Source of the DNA: Mycolicibacterium mucogenicum DSM 44124
GTDB lineage: Bacteria; Actinomycetota; Actinomycetes; Mycobacteriales; Mycobacteriaceae
Direction of reading: 5' to 3'
Length of the DNA: 64,000 bases
NCBI RefSeq assembly: GCF_005670685.2
Contig: NZ_CP062008.1
Span: 3,348,001-3,412,000, forward strand
A program made the position numbers and the translations under genes. Below are positions 17,265 to 27,871 of the stretch, in pieces. How positions within the stretch are numbered: position 1 is the stretch's first letter; every line of letters starts with the position of its first letter. Below the pieces are notes generated by a model, which was not told where the DNA came from, searched no databases, and saw nothing but the letters and a program-made list of their open reading frames with translations.

Positions 17265-18014
17265 TCAGTCCCGATCTACGTCGAATTTGGCCGGCTCTGC
17301 AGCCGGCGCAGGAGTTCCGCCGAGTTTGGCGAAACGCGGCTCCTCAGAGAGCGTTTCAGTGATGTCGTCGATGACGTCGACATCCGGCAACAGCGGGGCG
17401 AGTTCCGGCAGCTCGCTCAGCGAGGTCAACCCGAGCCGCTCCAGGAACAATTCCGTCGTGGCGAAAGTTGTTGCGCCACTGTCGGCATCGGTGCCGGCTT
17501 CGATGATGAGGCCGCGGGCGGCGAGGGTCCGCATCACGGCGTCGACGTTGACGCCGCGCACCGCACTCACCCGTGCGCGGGTCACCGGCTGCCGGTAAGC
17601 GACCACCGCGAGCGTCTCCAGCGCCGCCCGGGTCAGCTTGGACCGGGCGCCGTCGAGAATCAGCCGCTCGACGTACGGCGCGTACCGGGCCCGGGTGTAC
17701 ATCCGCCAGCCGCCGCCGGCCTCGCGCAGGTCGATGCCGCTGCCGCGCTCGGCCAGCTCGGCGGCCATCCGGCGCAGCTTGTCCTCGACGCGCTCGATCG
17801 TCTCGTCCAGCGCGGTGGCCAGAGAGTCGACCGGTGCCGGGGTGTCGACTACCAGCAGCAAAGCCTCCAGCGCGCACCCGAGCTCGTCATCGGTGATCTC
17901 GGTGTCGAGTTCGTCACCCTCGGCGGCAGCGACCGCGTCGGTCACACCGGCGTCAGGCTCGACGCCCTCGCCCACGCTGCTGTCCGCGGTGATCACCGCG
18001 TCGTTGTCTGTCAT
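17265..18014 (-). CDS. scpB: Segregation and condensation protein ScpB
   Basis: A 249-residue protein. The start is set by the ATG at 18014 overlapping the scpA TGA (ATGA). After an acidic low-complexity leader of ~45 residues comes the ScpB winged-helix region: CALEALLLVVDTPAPVDSLA, LAVVAYRQPVTRARV and RGVNVDAVMRTL. ScpB binds ScpA and the SMC ATPase to form the bacterial condensin that compacts and separates chromosomes. Both acidic ends are typical of mycobacterial forms. Confidence 0.95.
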   Translation of the reverse strand: MTDNDAVITADSSVGEGVEPDAGVTDAVAAAEGDELDTEITDDELGCALEALLLVVDTPAPVDSLATALDETIERVEDKLRRMAAELAERGSGIDLREAGGGWRMYTRARYAPYVERLILDGARSKLTRAALETLAVVAYRQPVTRARVSAVRGVNVDAVMRTLAARGLIIEAGTDADSGATTFATTELFLERLGLTSLSELPELAPLLPDVDVIDDITETLSEEPRFAKLGGTPAPAAEPAKFDVDRD

Positions 18015-18880
18015 GAGTCTTCTTCCACCGCCGCTGCCAGATGCTCGTTCGTCGGCCGCTCCCCGGTCCACGAAACTTGCAGCACTCCAAGCGGTTCAAT
18101 CTGCTCGAAGTTTACCGCCTTGGCACGGTAGAGCTCTAATAGCGCCAGGAACCGCCCGACGATCTCCATCCCGCCGTCGCAGTCGGCGACCAGCTCGGTG
18201 AACGACGCCCACTCCCCGATGCCCCGATTCTCCAGGAGCCCCATCAGTTTCATGGCCTGCTCGGGCACCGACACCGCCTGCACGTGCAGGTGGTCGACGC
18301 GCAGCGACGGCACCGGACGCGGCATGAACGCGGCCGCCGCGATCTGGGCGAACCGGTCGGCGTCGACGCCGAGCATCACCTCCGGCAGCAGCTCGGTGAA
18401 CCGGTCCTCCAGGGTGACGGCCCGCGGGTAGCTGCGCATCGCCGCGGCCTCGAGCTCGGCGAACATGAGTGCCACGTGCTTGAAGGCCCGGTACTGCAGC
18501 AGCCGCGCGAACAGCAGGTCGCGCACTTCGAGCAGCGCCAGGTCGTCCTCGTCGTGGACCTCGGCGGCGGGCAGCAGCCGGGCGGCCTTCAGATCCAGCA
18601 GGGTTGCGGCGACGACCAGGAACGCCGTCGTCTCATCGAGCTCGAGCTGGCTGCCGATCTCCTTGGTGTACGCGATGAACTCATCGGTGACCTGGTGCAG
18701 CGCGACTTCGGTGACGTCCAGCCGGTGCGCGAAGATCAGCTGCAGCAGCAGGTCGAACGGGCCCTCGAAGTTGGTGAGCCGGACCTGGAAGCCGGCCTTC
18801 TTCTCTTCCGGCTGCTCGGTCGCCGGGCTCGCCGGCGCCGCGCCCCCAGCACTATCAGGGACGTCGACGTCGGAAATCAC
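18011..18880 (-). CDS. scpA: Segregation and condensation protein ScpA
   Basis: A 289-residue protein. I use the GTG at 18880 because it overlaps the parA-like TGA as GTGA; an upstream in-frame start inside parA is unlikely. The kleisin signature FQVRLTNFEGPFDLLLQLI marks the N-terminal SMC-binding part, followed by LDVTEVALHQVTDEF and FLVVAATLLDLKAARLLP. A C-terminal winged helix ends near the scpB start. It bridges SMC heads with ScpB. Confidence 0.95.
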   Translation of the reverse strand: MISDVDVPDSAGGAAPASPATEQPEEKKAGFQVRLTNFEGPFDLLLQLIFAHRLDVTEVALHQVTDEFIAYTKEIGSQLELDETTAFLVVAATLLDLKAARLLPAAEVHDEDDLALLEVRDLLFARLLQYRAFKHVALMFAELEAAAMRSYPRAVTLEDRFTELLPEVMLGVDADRFAQIAAAAFMPRPVPSLRVDHLHVQAVSVPEQAMKLMGLLENRGIGEWASFTELVADCDGGMEIVGRFLALLELYRAKAVNFEQIEPLGVLQVSWTGERPTNEHLAAAVEEDS

Positions 18881-19815
18881 GCGCCGAACCGGTCGATGAC
18901 CTCGCACGCCAACGCCCGGTACGCCTGGGCGCCACCGGATTTCGGGGCCCAGGTGGTGATCGGTTCACCGGCGACGCTGGTCTCCGGGAAGCGCACGGTG
19001 CGGCTGATGACGGTGTCGAACACGAGATCGCCGAAGCGCTCCACGACGCGGGCCATGACCTCACGCGCGTTGACGGTGCGGTTGTCGTACCGGGTGATCA
19101 GGATGCCGCTGATGTCGAGCTTGGGGTTCAGCCGGTCGCGGACCTTGTCGACGGTGTCGGTCAGCAATGCGAGACCGCGCAGCGAGAAGAACTCGCATTC
19201 GGTCGGGATGATGACGCCGTCGGCGCAGGCCAGCCCGTTCACCGTGAGCAGGCCCAGCGACGGCTGGCAGTCGATCAGCACATAGTCGTAGCGGTCCAGC
19301 ACGGGATACAGCGCACGGGACAGCGTCTGCTCGCGCCCGACCTCGTTGACCAGCTGAATCTCGGCGGCCGACAGGTCGATGTTGCTGGGCACCAGGTCCA
19401 GGCCCTTGACCCGGGTGTTGATCAGCACGTCGTCGATCGACACCCGCGGCTCGACGAGCAGGTTGTGCACGGTGTGCTCGAGCTCGTAGTGCGGGACGCC
19501 GAGGCCGGCGGACAGCGCACCTTGGGGATCGAGGTCGACCAGCAGCACGCGGCGGCCGTATTCGGCCAGGCTGGCGCCCAGATTGATGGTCGACGTGGTC
19601 TTGCCGACGCCGCCCTTCTGGTTGCACATCGCGATGACCTTGGCCGGGCCGTGCACGCTCTTGGGTTTGGGCTCGGGGATGTGTCGCGCGGGACGTCCGG
19701 TCAGGCCGATCGCGGGTTCCGGATCTGCGGGCGCGGACGAGCCATCGACATCAATCGGCAACGAAACCGGCTCCACCGGGCTCAGGCCCCCCACGCCTGT
19801 TGGGACATCGGTCAT
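18877..19815 (-). CDS. ParA/Soj-family chromosome-partition ATPase
   Basis: A 312-residue protein. After a ~57-residue Pro-rich leader, the deviant Walker A KGGVGKTTST (67-76) is followed by VLLVDLDPQGAL and DYVLIDCQPSLGLL, as in MinD/ParA ATPases. It is the homologue of the ParA-like gene that precedes scpA in M. tuberculosis (Rv1708 position). It is not the oriC parAB locus since no parB is adjacent. It is probably involved in chromosome or cell-pole organisation. It leads the operon parA-scpA-scpB-rluB-cmk-der, in which every junction overlaps or touches. Confidence 0.9.
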   Translation of the reverse strand: MTDVPTGVGGLSPVEPVSLPIDVDGSSAPADPEPAIGLTGRPARHIPEPKPKSVHGPAKVIAMCNQKGGVGKTTSTINLGASLAEYGRRVLLVDLDPQGALSAGLGVPHYELEHTVHNLLVEPRVSIDDVLINTRVKGLDLVPSNIDLSAAEIQLVNEVGREQTLSRALYPVLDRYDYVLIDCQPSLGLLTVNGLACADGVIIPTECEFFSLRGLALLTDTVDKVRDRLNPKLDISGILITRYDNRTVNAREVMARVVERFGDLVFDTVISRTVRFPETSVAGEPITTWAPKSGGAQAYRALACEVIDRFGA

Positions 19816-19904
19816 GCGTCGCCGATCAGCGGCGTGACTCCCATAGCGAACATCCGGGCAAGTTTAACGGTGCCACGCCGCTGACGACGGCAGACCCGCT
19901 GTCC

Positions 19905-19910
19905 TAATGT
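19905..19910 (+). promoter_or_regulatory. -10 element giving a probably leaderless methyltransferase mRNA
   Basis: TAATGT fits the mycobacterial TANNNT -10 consensus. The ATG at 19918 is seven bases beyond its end, where transcription should start, and no ribosome-binding site is present. This supports a leaderless transcript and the ATG over the GTG at 19909. Confidence 0.5.
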
Positions 19911-19917
19911 GACTGCC

Positions 19918-20652
19918 ATGAGCTGGAAGCGGCGGTGGTCCTTCGTCCGGATGGCGCTGGGGATGCGAAAGTTCGTTCAAACCGGACAGTGGGGTGACGG
20001 CCGCGAGGCCGCTGCGGCCGCCTACGTGGAAGCCAACGCCCGCCGCGGCGACATCGATCACGTCCTCGCGACCATCGACACGTTCGCCCGGGAACAGTCG
20101 ATGCTGGTCAATGTCGGCGACGAAAAGGGCCAACTCCTCGAGTCCGCGCTCATCCGGGCCAACCCGTCGCGAATTCTCGAGCTGGGCACCTACTGCGGCT
20201 ACAGCGCGCTGCTCATGGCGCGCACCGTGCCGGACGCGCACGTCTTCACCGTCGAGTTGTCGGCGGACAACGCCACGATCGCCCGCCGCATCTGGACCCA
20301 CGCCGGCGTCGCAGACCGGATCACCTGCGTCGTCGGCACCATCGGCGACGGCGGCGCCACGCTCGACGCGCTCGCCGGCCATGGATTCGGGCCGGGCAAC
20401 CTCGATTTCGTCTTCATCGACCACGACAAGGCGGCCTACCTCAAGGATCTGGAGTCGATCCTGGCGCGGGGTTGGCTGCACCGCGGCGCCGTCGTCGTGG
20501 CGGACAACGTGAAGGTGCCCGGCGCTCCGGCCTACCGCGCGTACATGCGAGACCAGGAGGGCAAGCTGTGGCACACGCAGGAGCACGCCACCCACGTCGA
20601 GTACCAGAAGACGCTGCCTGACCTGGTGCTCGAGTCCGACTACTTGGGCTGA
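19918..20652 (+). CDS. SAM-dependent O-methyltransferase (catechol O-methyltransferase-like)
   Basis: A 244-residue protein. SAM-binding motif I is ILELGTYCGYSALLMA (86-101). FTVELS follows (motif II acidic residue), then FVFIDHDKAAY, the metal-binding Asp pair of the COMT-type Mg2+-dependent class, and VVVADNVKVPG. This arrangement matches the M. tuberculosis Rv1703c-type enzyme, which sits in the same position near xerD. Likely substrate is a catechol-like hydroxyl; the physiological substrate is unknown. Its 3' end overlaps the convergent DUF1622 gene by 13 bases. Confidence 0.88.
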   Translation: MSWKRRWSFVRMALGMRKFVQTGQWGDGREAAAAAYVEANARRGDIDHVLATIDTFAREQSMLVNVGDEKGQLLESALIRANPSRILELGTYCGYSALLMARTVPDAHVFTVELSADNATIARRIWTHAGVADRITCVVGTIGDGGATLDALAGHGFGPGNLDFVFIDHDKAAYLKDLESILARGWLHRGAVVVADNVKVPGAPAYRAYMRDQEGKLWHTQEHATHVEYQKTLPDLVLESDYLG

Positions 20653-21005
20653 CCGTCGTCCGCAGCCTTGACCGGCCGCTGCCACGGCCACGAGCCCGTC
20701 ATCTCCACCTGCAGCGAGAAGCTCAGGAAGGTCCGGATGGCGACGATGCCGCCCAGCACCGCGACGCTCTGCGCGGTGGGTGTGACGGCCACGGTGCGGA
20801 TGATGTCTGCCGCGACGAGGAATTCGAGGCCCAGCAGGATCGAGCGGCCGAGCTGCCGACGGAACGCGTCGTAGGCGCCGCCCTCTGAACCTCGCATCCG
20901 ACCGAACGTCGCGGCCAGAGCGATCACGGCACCACCGACGATCACCGCGACACCGACGGCGTCGATCACCTTGCCGGTCGTCTCGATGATGTCGTAGAAC
21001 GCCAT
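20640..21005 (-). CDS. DUF1622 family membrane protein
   Basis: A 121-residue protein with three hydrophobic segments: VIDAVGVAVIVGGAVIALAA near the N-terminus, one around FLVAADIIRTVAV, and one near VAVLGGIVAIRTFLSF. RRQLGRSILLGLEFLVAAD and IRTFLSFSLQVE are the family landmarks. The function of DUF1622 is not established. It lies 33 bases downstream of xerD on the same strand and converges with the methyltransferase gene. Confidence 0.82.
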   Translation of the reverse strand: MAFYDIIETTGKVIDAVGVAVIVGGAVIALAATFGRMRGSEGGAYDAFRRQLGRSILLGLEFLVAADIIRTVAVTPTAQSVAVLGGIVAIRTFLSFSLQVEMTGSWPWQRPVKAADDGQPK

Positions 21006-21037
21006 GACCGGATGCTAGCCCCGGCCGATCGTCGTTC

Positions 21038-21990
21038 TTATCTGGCGCGCGGGTGCGCCCCGGCCCACACTTCGCGCAGCGCGCTGACCGTCACCAGCGT
21101 GTAGATCTGCGTGGTGGTGACCGATGCGTGGCCAAGGAGTTCCTGCACGACGCGGACGTCGGCGCCGCCTTCGAGCAGGTGCGTGGCGAACGAGTGGCGC
21201 AGCGTGTGCGGCGAGACCGCGGCCGTGATGCCGGCCCGCTCGGCGGAGTCCTGCAGCACCTGCCACGCACTCTGCCGCGACAACCGGCCGCCGCGCGCGT
21301 TCAGGAAGATCGCGGGCGTGCCCTTGCCGCGGCGCCCCAACTCGGGCCGGCCCCGCACCAGGTACGCGTCCAGCGCGGTGACGGCGGGTCGGCCGATGGG
21401 AACCAGCCGCTGCTTTCCGCCCTTGCCGCGCAGCATCACCGACCGGGACTCGGTGTCGACGTCGTCGCGATCGAGACCGACCGCCTCGGAGATGCGCGCC
21501 CCGGTCGAATACAGCAGTTCCAGCAGCGCCCGGTTACGCAGGGTCAGCGGGTTGTCGGCGTCGCTGTCGCCGCCCGCACCGTCCAAGAGCGCGACGACGT
21601 CGTCGTAGCTGAGGCTCTTGGGCAGCCGGCGGCCCGGTGTCGGTGGCTTCACACCGCGCGCGACGTCGGTGTCGGCGAGCCCTTCGGCGGCGGCGAACTT
21701 GTGCAGCCCGCGCACCGCGATGACGGCCCGCGCGGCCGAGACCGACGACAACGCGACGACACCGTTGTCCGGATCGCCCTGACGCAACGCGACGAGGAAC
21801 TCGCTGACGTCGGTCTCGGTGACGGCGCCCAGGTCGTCGATGCCGCGGCCGGCCAGATGGGCGGTGTACCGCCGGATGTCACGCCGGTACGAACTCAGCG
21901 TGTTGGCCGCGACGCCCCGTTCGATGCTGAGGTGGTTCAGGTAGCCCTGGACCTGCTCCTCGAGCCGCGAACGGACCCCCGCCGTCCTCA

Positions 21991-21991
<1 letters not shown>
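21038..21991 (-). CDS. xerD: Tyrosine recombinase XerD
   Basis: A 317-residue protein. N-terminal SAM-like core-binding domain residues 10-110, then the catalytic domain with Arg166 (GARISEAV), Lys190/193 in RGKGGKQR, His262-x-x-Arg265 in [11 protein letters not shown], His288 in [12 protein letters not shown] and nucleophile Tyr297. These are all the catalytic residues. The length, conserved context after pyrG-NUDIX and absence of att or phage genes identify the chromosome-dimer-resolution recombinase acting at dif with XerC, not a phage integrase. ATGA overlap with the NUDIX gene fixes the start. Confidence 0.95.
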
Positions 21992-24403
<2,412 letters not shown>

Positions 24404-24506
24404 CTACCTGGGGCCTGCCGACCCACGGAATTTCACCCTATCACCGACCGGCCCGAGCTGGGACTGACGCGCCGGTGACGGTCGCCACGGCTCGCGCCGC
24501 GGCGCA

Positions 24507-25448
24507 TTACTGCAGGACGGTCACCGAGCTGGCGCCGCGACCGATACCGAGCTGTGCCGGATGACCGCCGGCGATGAGTTGCTGCAGCGACAGGACCGCG
24601 GTGATCCGGCCGGCCTGGCTGTTGACGTCGTCGACGGTGCCGACCGCGCCGGACAGCCCGGCATCCGAGCGCACGACGGCGACGGCCGCGGTGCCCGACG
24701 CGCAGCCGTCCCGGCCCGCCACCAACGTGCCCGCGCCGTGCGGCGCCAGGCCCGAAGCCAGGCGGGCCACCGTGGCCCCGCGGTTGCCGGCGTCGTCGCC
24801 CAGAGCACCGCCGGTGACGATCAGTGCGCTGTCGGCGACCCCGATGCGCTGCGTGCCGTAGGTGACGAACCCGGTGTCACGCAGCGTCGCGAGCACGGTG
24901 TCGCGCTGCATGTCGTCGACGGGCAGGACGGCCGGGTTGCGGTCCCGCAGCAGCGTGATGCCCAGCAGGTCACCGGCCTGGGAGCCCTGGTCGACGGTCC
25001 GGGTGCTCAGCTGGCGTCCGGCCGGCACGATCGGCGAGTTCACCACCGACAGCAGCTTCTCCGAGGCATTGGCGTCCACGAACTGCTGGGTCAGCGCGAT
25101 GGTCCCAGTGACCGAACCCCCCGCGGCCGCAATCAGTTTCGCGGCCGCGTCGACGTCGTCGGTGGCGGCGTCCGGGGTGCGGAACAGCACGACAGATTTC
25201 CCCGCCAGCGCGTCGCGCACGATGCGCGGCGACATCTGGGCATCGAACTCGCCTGCCGCACTGAGCTTCTGGTTCAGTGCGTTCTTCTCGTCGGTGAGGC
25301 TGTTGATCTGGTTCTGCAACTCGTGTTTGTCGTCACGAAGTCCGGACAGCAGCGTGTTGGACAGCAGACCGGAACCGAGCATCACCCCGATGGCCAGCGC
25401 CAGGAACACCGCGGCCAGTGAGATCGCATGCGAGCGTAGGGAAATCAT
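24507..25448 (-). CDS. mctB: MctB / SteB-type envelope protein (DUF3186, 'copper transport outer membrane protein')
   Basis: A 313-residue protein. The N-terminus has one hydrophobic helix (SLAAVFLALAIGVMLGSGLL) that serves as signal or anchor. A coiled coil follows (about 35-68, KHELQNQINSLTDEKNALNQ), then a ~240-residue extracytoplasmic domain. It corresponds to Rv1698, reported as MctB needed for copper homeostasis. The corynebacterial homologue is SteB, reported to work with SteA in septal peptidoglycan splitting. The steA gene lies seven bases upstream here, so the septum role deserves equal weight. Function is taken from literature memory, not shown by the sequence. Confidence 0.85.
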   Translation of the reverse strand: MISLRSHAISLAAVFLALAIGVMLGSGLLSNTLLSGLRDDKHELQNQINSLTDEKNALNQKLSAAGEFDAQMSPRIVRDALAGKSVVLFRTPDAATDDVDAAAKLIAAAGGSVTGTIALTQQFVDANASEKLLSVVNSPIVPAGRQLSTRTVDQGSQAGDLLGITLLRDRNPAVLPVDDMQRDTVLATLRDTGFVTYGTQRIGVADSALIVTGGALGDDAGNRGATVARLASGLAPHGAGTLVAGRDGCASGTAAVAVVRSDAGLSGAVGTVDDVNSQAGRITAVLSLQQLIAGGHPAQLGIGRGASSVTVLQ

Positions 25449-25455
25449 CGTCCGG

Positions 25456-26640
25456 CTAGCTCACCAAGCCCTGGGCCCACAGCAGGAAGCGGTTCCAGTA
25501 GTCGGTCACCAGGTGCAGGACGGTGGCGTCGGCGCGCGCGACGTACAGCGCGACGATGACGGCCACCAGCATCGCCAGGACCAGGAGCGCGATGGCGCCG
25601 CCGGAGACCCGGCTGCGGTACAGCGTCGCAACGGCTTTCGCGTCGACCAGCTTCTCCCCCACCTTCAGGCGCGTGAGGAACGTCGACGGGGTGCTGGACT
25701 GCCGCGTGCGGTCGAAGAACTCTTCGATGTTGGCGCGGTGGCCGGCGGTGACGATCAGCGCGGCGCCGTGGTGGTCGACGAGCAGCAGCGCCAGGTCGGC
25801 GGCCGAGCCGGCGGCCGGGAAGGTCATGGCACCGACGCCCAGATCCTGAATGCGCTCAAGGCCTTTGGCGTGGCCGTCGGCGTCGGCCGGCAGCACCACC
25901 TGGGCGCCGGACCGCAGCACGTCGGCGCTCATCTCCTCGGGATCGCCGACGATCAACGCGGGCCGGTAGCCGGCCTTGCGCAGCGTGTCCGCGCCGGCGC
26001 CGACGCCGACGAGCACCGGCTGGTACTCCTTGATGAAGGGCTTGATGGCCTTCAGGTCGCCCTCGGCGCTGGGGTCGTCGGTCACCACCACGACGTGCCG
26101 GCGGTTCACGTCGACGTCGATGTCCGGGATGCCCATTCCGTCGATCAGCAGCGGGCTCTCGCTGCGGATGAACTCGATGGTGTTGCCGGCGAAGGCCTCC
26201 AGATGCGCGACGAGGCCGCTCTTGGCCTCGTGCATCATCTCGTGGATCTGCTCGTCGTTGCGCTCGTTACCGAGGACCAGACGGCGGTCGCCGTTGTAGA
26301 TGCCGCCGTTGTGCAGGCGCACCTTGGCGCCGTCCTTGACCTTCTTGAAGACCTCGGGCCCGGTTTCGTCGATCAACGTAACCCCGTTGGCGACAAGCAC
26401 TTCCGGCCCCAGGTTCGGGTAGCGGCCGGAGATCGACGACGATGCGTTCACCACGGCGGCGACCTCGGCCTCCACCAGTGCGTCGGCGGTGATGCGGTCG
26501 AGGTCGAGCGCATCGAGGATGACGATGTCCCCCGGACCGACGCGGCGCAGCAGGCGGTCGATGTCGCGGTCAACGCGGGCGGTTCCAGTCACGCCCGGCT
26601 TCGGTCCGGCATTTCGGGTGAGCAGCGCTGCCATCTTCAT
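25456..26640 (-). CDS. steA: SteA-like thiamin-pyrophosphokinase-fold membrane protein
   Basis: A 394-residue protein from the ATG at 26640. It matches Rv1697 and corynebacterial SteA. There is a long cytoplasmic part with a thiamin pyrophosphokinase-like fold (GDPEEMSADVLRSG, a nucleotide-binding-like HGAALIVTAGH segment) and one transmembrane helix near the C-terminus (GGAIALLVLAMLVAVIVALY) followed by a short outer tail. SteA is reported to partner SteB/MctB in cell separation via the RipA hydrolase in Corynebacterium. The adjacent mctB on the same transcript agrees. The enzymatic role of the TPK-like fold is unproven. Confidence 0.85.
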   Translation of the reverse strand: MKMAALLTRNAGPKPGVTGTARVDRDIDRLLRRVGPGDIVILDALDLDRITADALVEAEVAAVVNASSSISGRYPNLGPEVLVANGVTLIDETGPEVFKKVKDGAKVRLHNGGIYNGDRRLVLGNERNDEQIHEMMHEAKSGLVAHLEAFAGNTIEFIRSESPLLIDGMGIPDIDVDVNRRHVVVVTDDPSAEGDLKAIKPFIKEYQPVLVGVGAGADTLRKAGYRPALIVGDPEEMSADVLRSGAQVVLPADADGHAKGLERIQDLGVGAMTFPAAGSAADLALLLVDHHGAALIVTAGHRANIEEFFDRTRQSSTPSTFLTRLKVGEKLVDAKAVATLYRSRVSGGAIALLVLAMLVAVIVALYVARADATVLHLVTDYWNRFLLWAQGLVS

Positions 26641-26740
26641 GCGTCGATTCTGTCGATGAACCCTCAAGTAGAGGTGGAGGCGCGCCGTAACAACAGCCTC
26701 AGAAGTTTTCTTTTGTCACATCCGTAACAGCCGAATGGTC

Positions 26741-27289
26741 TCAATCTCGCTTCGCCGCATAGTGCCGAGCGGCCTTCGCACGGTTGCCGCACGTGGCCAT
26801 CGAATGCCAGCGCCGGGTGCCATTCTTCGACGCGTCGCAGAACCACAGGACGCAGTGCGGGTGCGCGCACTGCTTGATCCGGCCGGCAGATTCCGCCAGC
26901 AGCTGCAGCAGGTTGTCGGCCGCGAGCCAACCGGGCAGCCATTCGGATCGGGACACGTCCACGTCGTCGTGCGGCCCGGACTCGGCGAGCGAACGACGGA
27001 TGCGGCCGTGGTCCAGGACGGCGTTCAGCTCGTCGGCCGAGCCGTCGGTCACCACCTGCAGGATCGCTTCCCGCGCCCGCACCAGCGCCGCGCGGGTCTT
27101 TTCATCGGATTCGCAACGATCATCGAGATCGTTGGCCACCAACCAACATCGGAGTCCTGCCACGTCAGTCAGGAGATCCTGAGGTCCCTCCGCCGACATC
27201 CACCGGGTGTTCAGCAGATCCAGCGCGAGGGGTTCGCCGACATGCGGGCGCGGATCACGCATAGCTGAGATTAACCGCCTCTCCTGCAT
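26741..27289 (-). CDS. CGNR zinc-finger / ABATE-domain regulator
   Basis: A 182-residue protein. The ATG at 27289 has GGGAGG six bases upstream; a later in-frame ATG at 27262 has no such site. The N-terminal part is the ABATE-like stress-response domain (GEPLALDLLNT). The C-terminus is the CGNR zinc finger: Cys141, Cys146, Cys151 and Cys167 with CGNRAKAARHYA and a basic tail. These proteins are predicted DNA-binding stress regulators. The gene is divergent from the VOC-protein gene, with 112 bases between starts, so it may control that pair. Confidence 0.85.
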   Translation of the reverse strand: MQERRLISAMRDPRPHVGEPLALDLLNTRWMSAEGPQDLLTDVAGLRCWLVANDLDDRCESDEKTRAALVRAREAILQVVTDGSADELNAVLDHGRIRRSLAESGPHDDVDVSRSEWLPGWLAADNLLQLLAESAGRIKQCAHPHCVLWFCDASKNGTRRWHSMATCGNRAKAARHYAAKRD

Positions 27290-27336
27290 CGACAGCCTCC
27301 CGACAGTCCACTAACCATCTATTTTCATTTTGGTGG

Positions 27337-27365
27337 TTGACACCCTGCGCCTCCGATTCTAACCT
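27337..27365 (+). promoter_or_regulatory. Sigma-A-type promoter of the VOC/flavin-protein pair
   Basis: TTGACA at 27337-27342 and TAACCT at 27360-27365 with a 17-base spacer fit the housekeeping consensus (TTGACA, TANNNT). A start near 27372 would leave a ~30-base leader with GGAGG before the ATG. An imperfect inverted repeat (AACCATC 27313-27319 and GGTGGTT 27332-27338, six of seven pairs) overlaps the -35 and could bind the divergently encoded CGNR protein. Confidence 0.6.
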
Positions 27366-27401
27366 TCAAATGTCAGATCAACAGTTACAACGGAGGAACC
27401 G

Positions 27402-27863
27402 ATGACCACCGCCATCACGCCCAAGCTCGCCCCCGGCCACGTCGGGCTCAACGTCACCGACCTGTCGCGATCCGTCGACTTCTACCGTCGCGCCTTGGGT
27501 TTCGAACAACTCGGTATCAGTGACGAAGGCGATCACCGCTTCGCCTTCCTGGGTTCCGAGGGCACCCTGCGGCTGACCTTGTGGCAGCAGAGCGACGGCG
27601 CGTTCTCCACCCGCAGCCCCGGCCTGCACCACCTGTCGTTTCAGGTCGACACCATCGAGCAGGTTCAGACCGTGGAAGCCGCGCTCAAAGAGCTGGGCGT
27701 GACGTTCGCCCACGATGGCGTGGTGGCACACGGCGAGGGCGCGGCATCGGGCGGCATCTTCTTCACCGACCCCGACGGCATCCGCCTGGAGATCTACGCT
27801 CCGGGCGGCGCCGAGACCGCACCGGCACCGAACGGCGCAGCCCCCACCTGCGGATTCTTCTGA
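27402..27863 (+). CDS. VOC (glyoxalase/dioxygenase) superfamily protein
   Basis: A 153-residue protein with GGAGG before the ATG. It has the paired beta-alpha-beta-beta-beta modules of the vicinal-oxygen-chelate fold: HVGLNVTDLSRSVDFYRRALGF, then LHHLSFQVD, and FFTDPDGIRLEIYAP with the C-terminal metal-ligand Glu. His and Glu metal ligands are plausible in these contexts. Possible roles are lactoylglutathione-lyase-like, dioxygenase-like or drug-binding; the substrate is unknown. A flavin-split-barrel gene follows after eight bases, so the two form an operon. Confidence 0.85.
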   Translation: MTTAITPKLAPGHVGLNVTDLSRSVDFYRRALGFEQLGISDEGDHRFAFLGSEGTLRLTLWQQSDGAFSTRSPGLHHLSFQVDTIEQVQTVEAALKELGVTFAHDGVVAHGEGAASGGIFFTDPDGIRLEIYAPGGAETAPAPNGAAPTCGFF

Positions 27864-27871
27864 GCCGCGCC

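Noticed and set aside
18877..19815. ParA as part of a plasmid partition system
   Set aside because: There is no adjacent parB or replication gene, and coupling to scpA/scpB is the conserved chromosomal arrangement.
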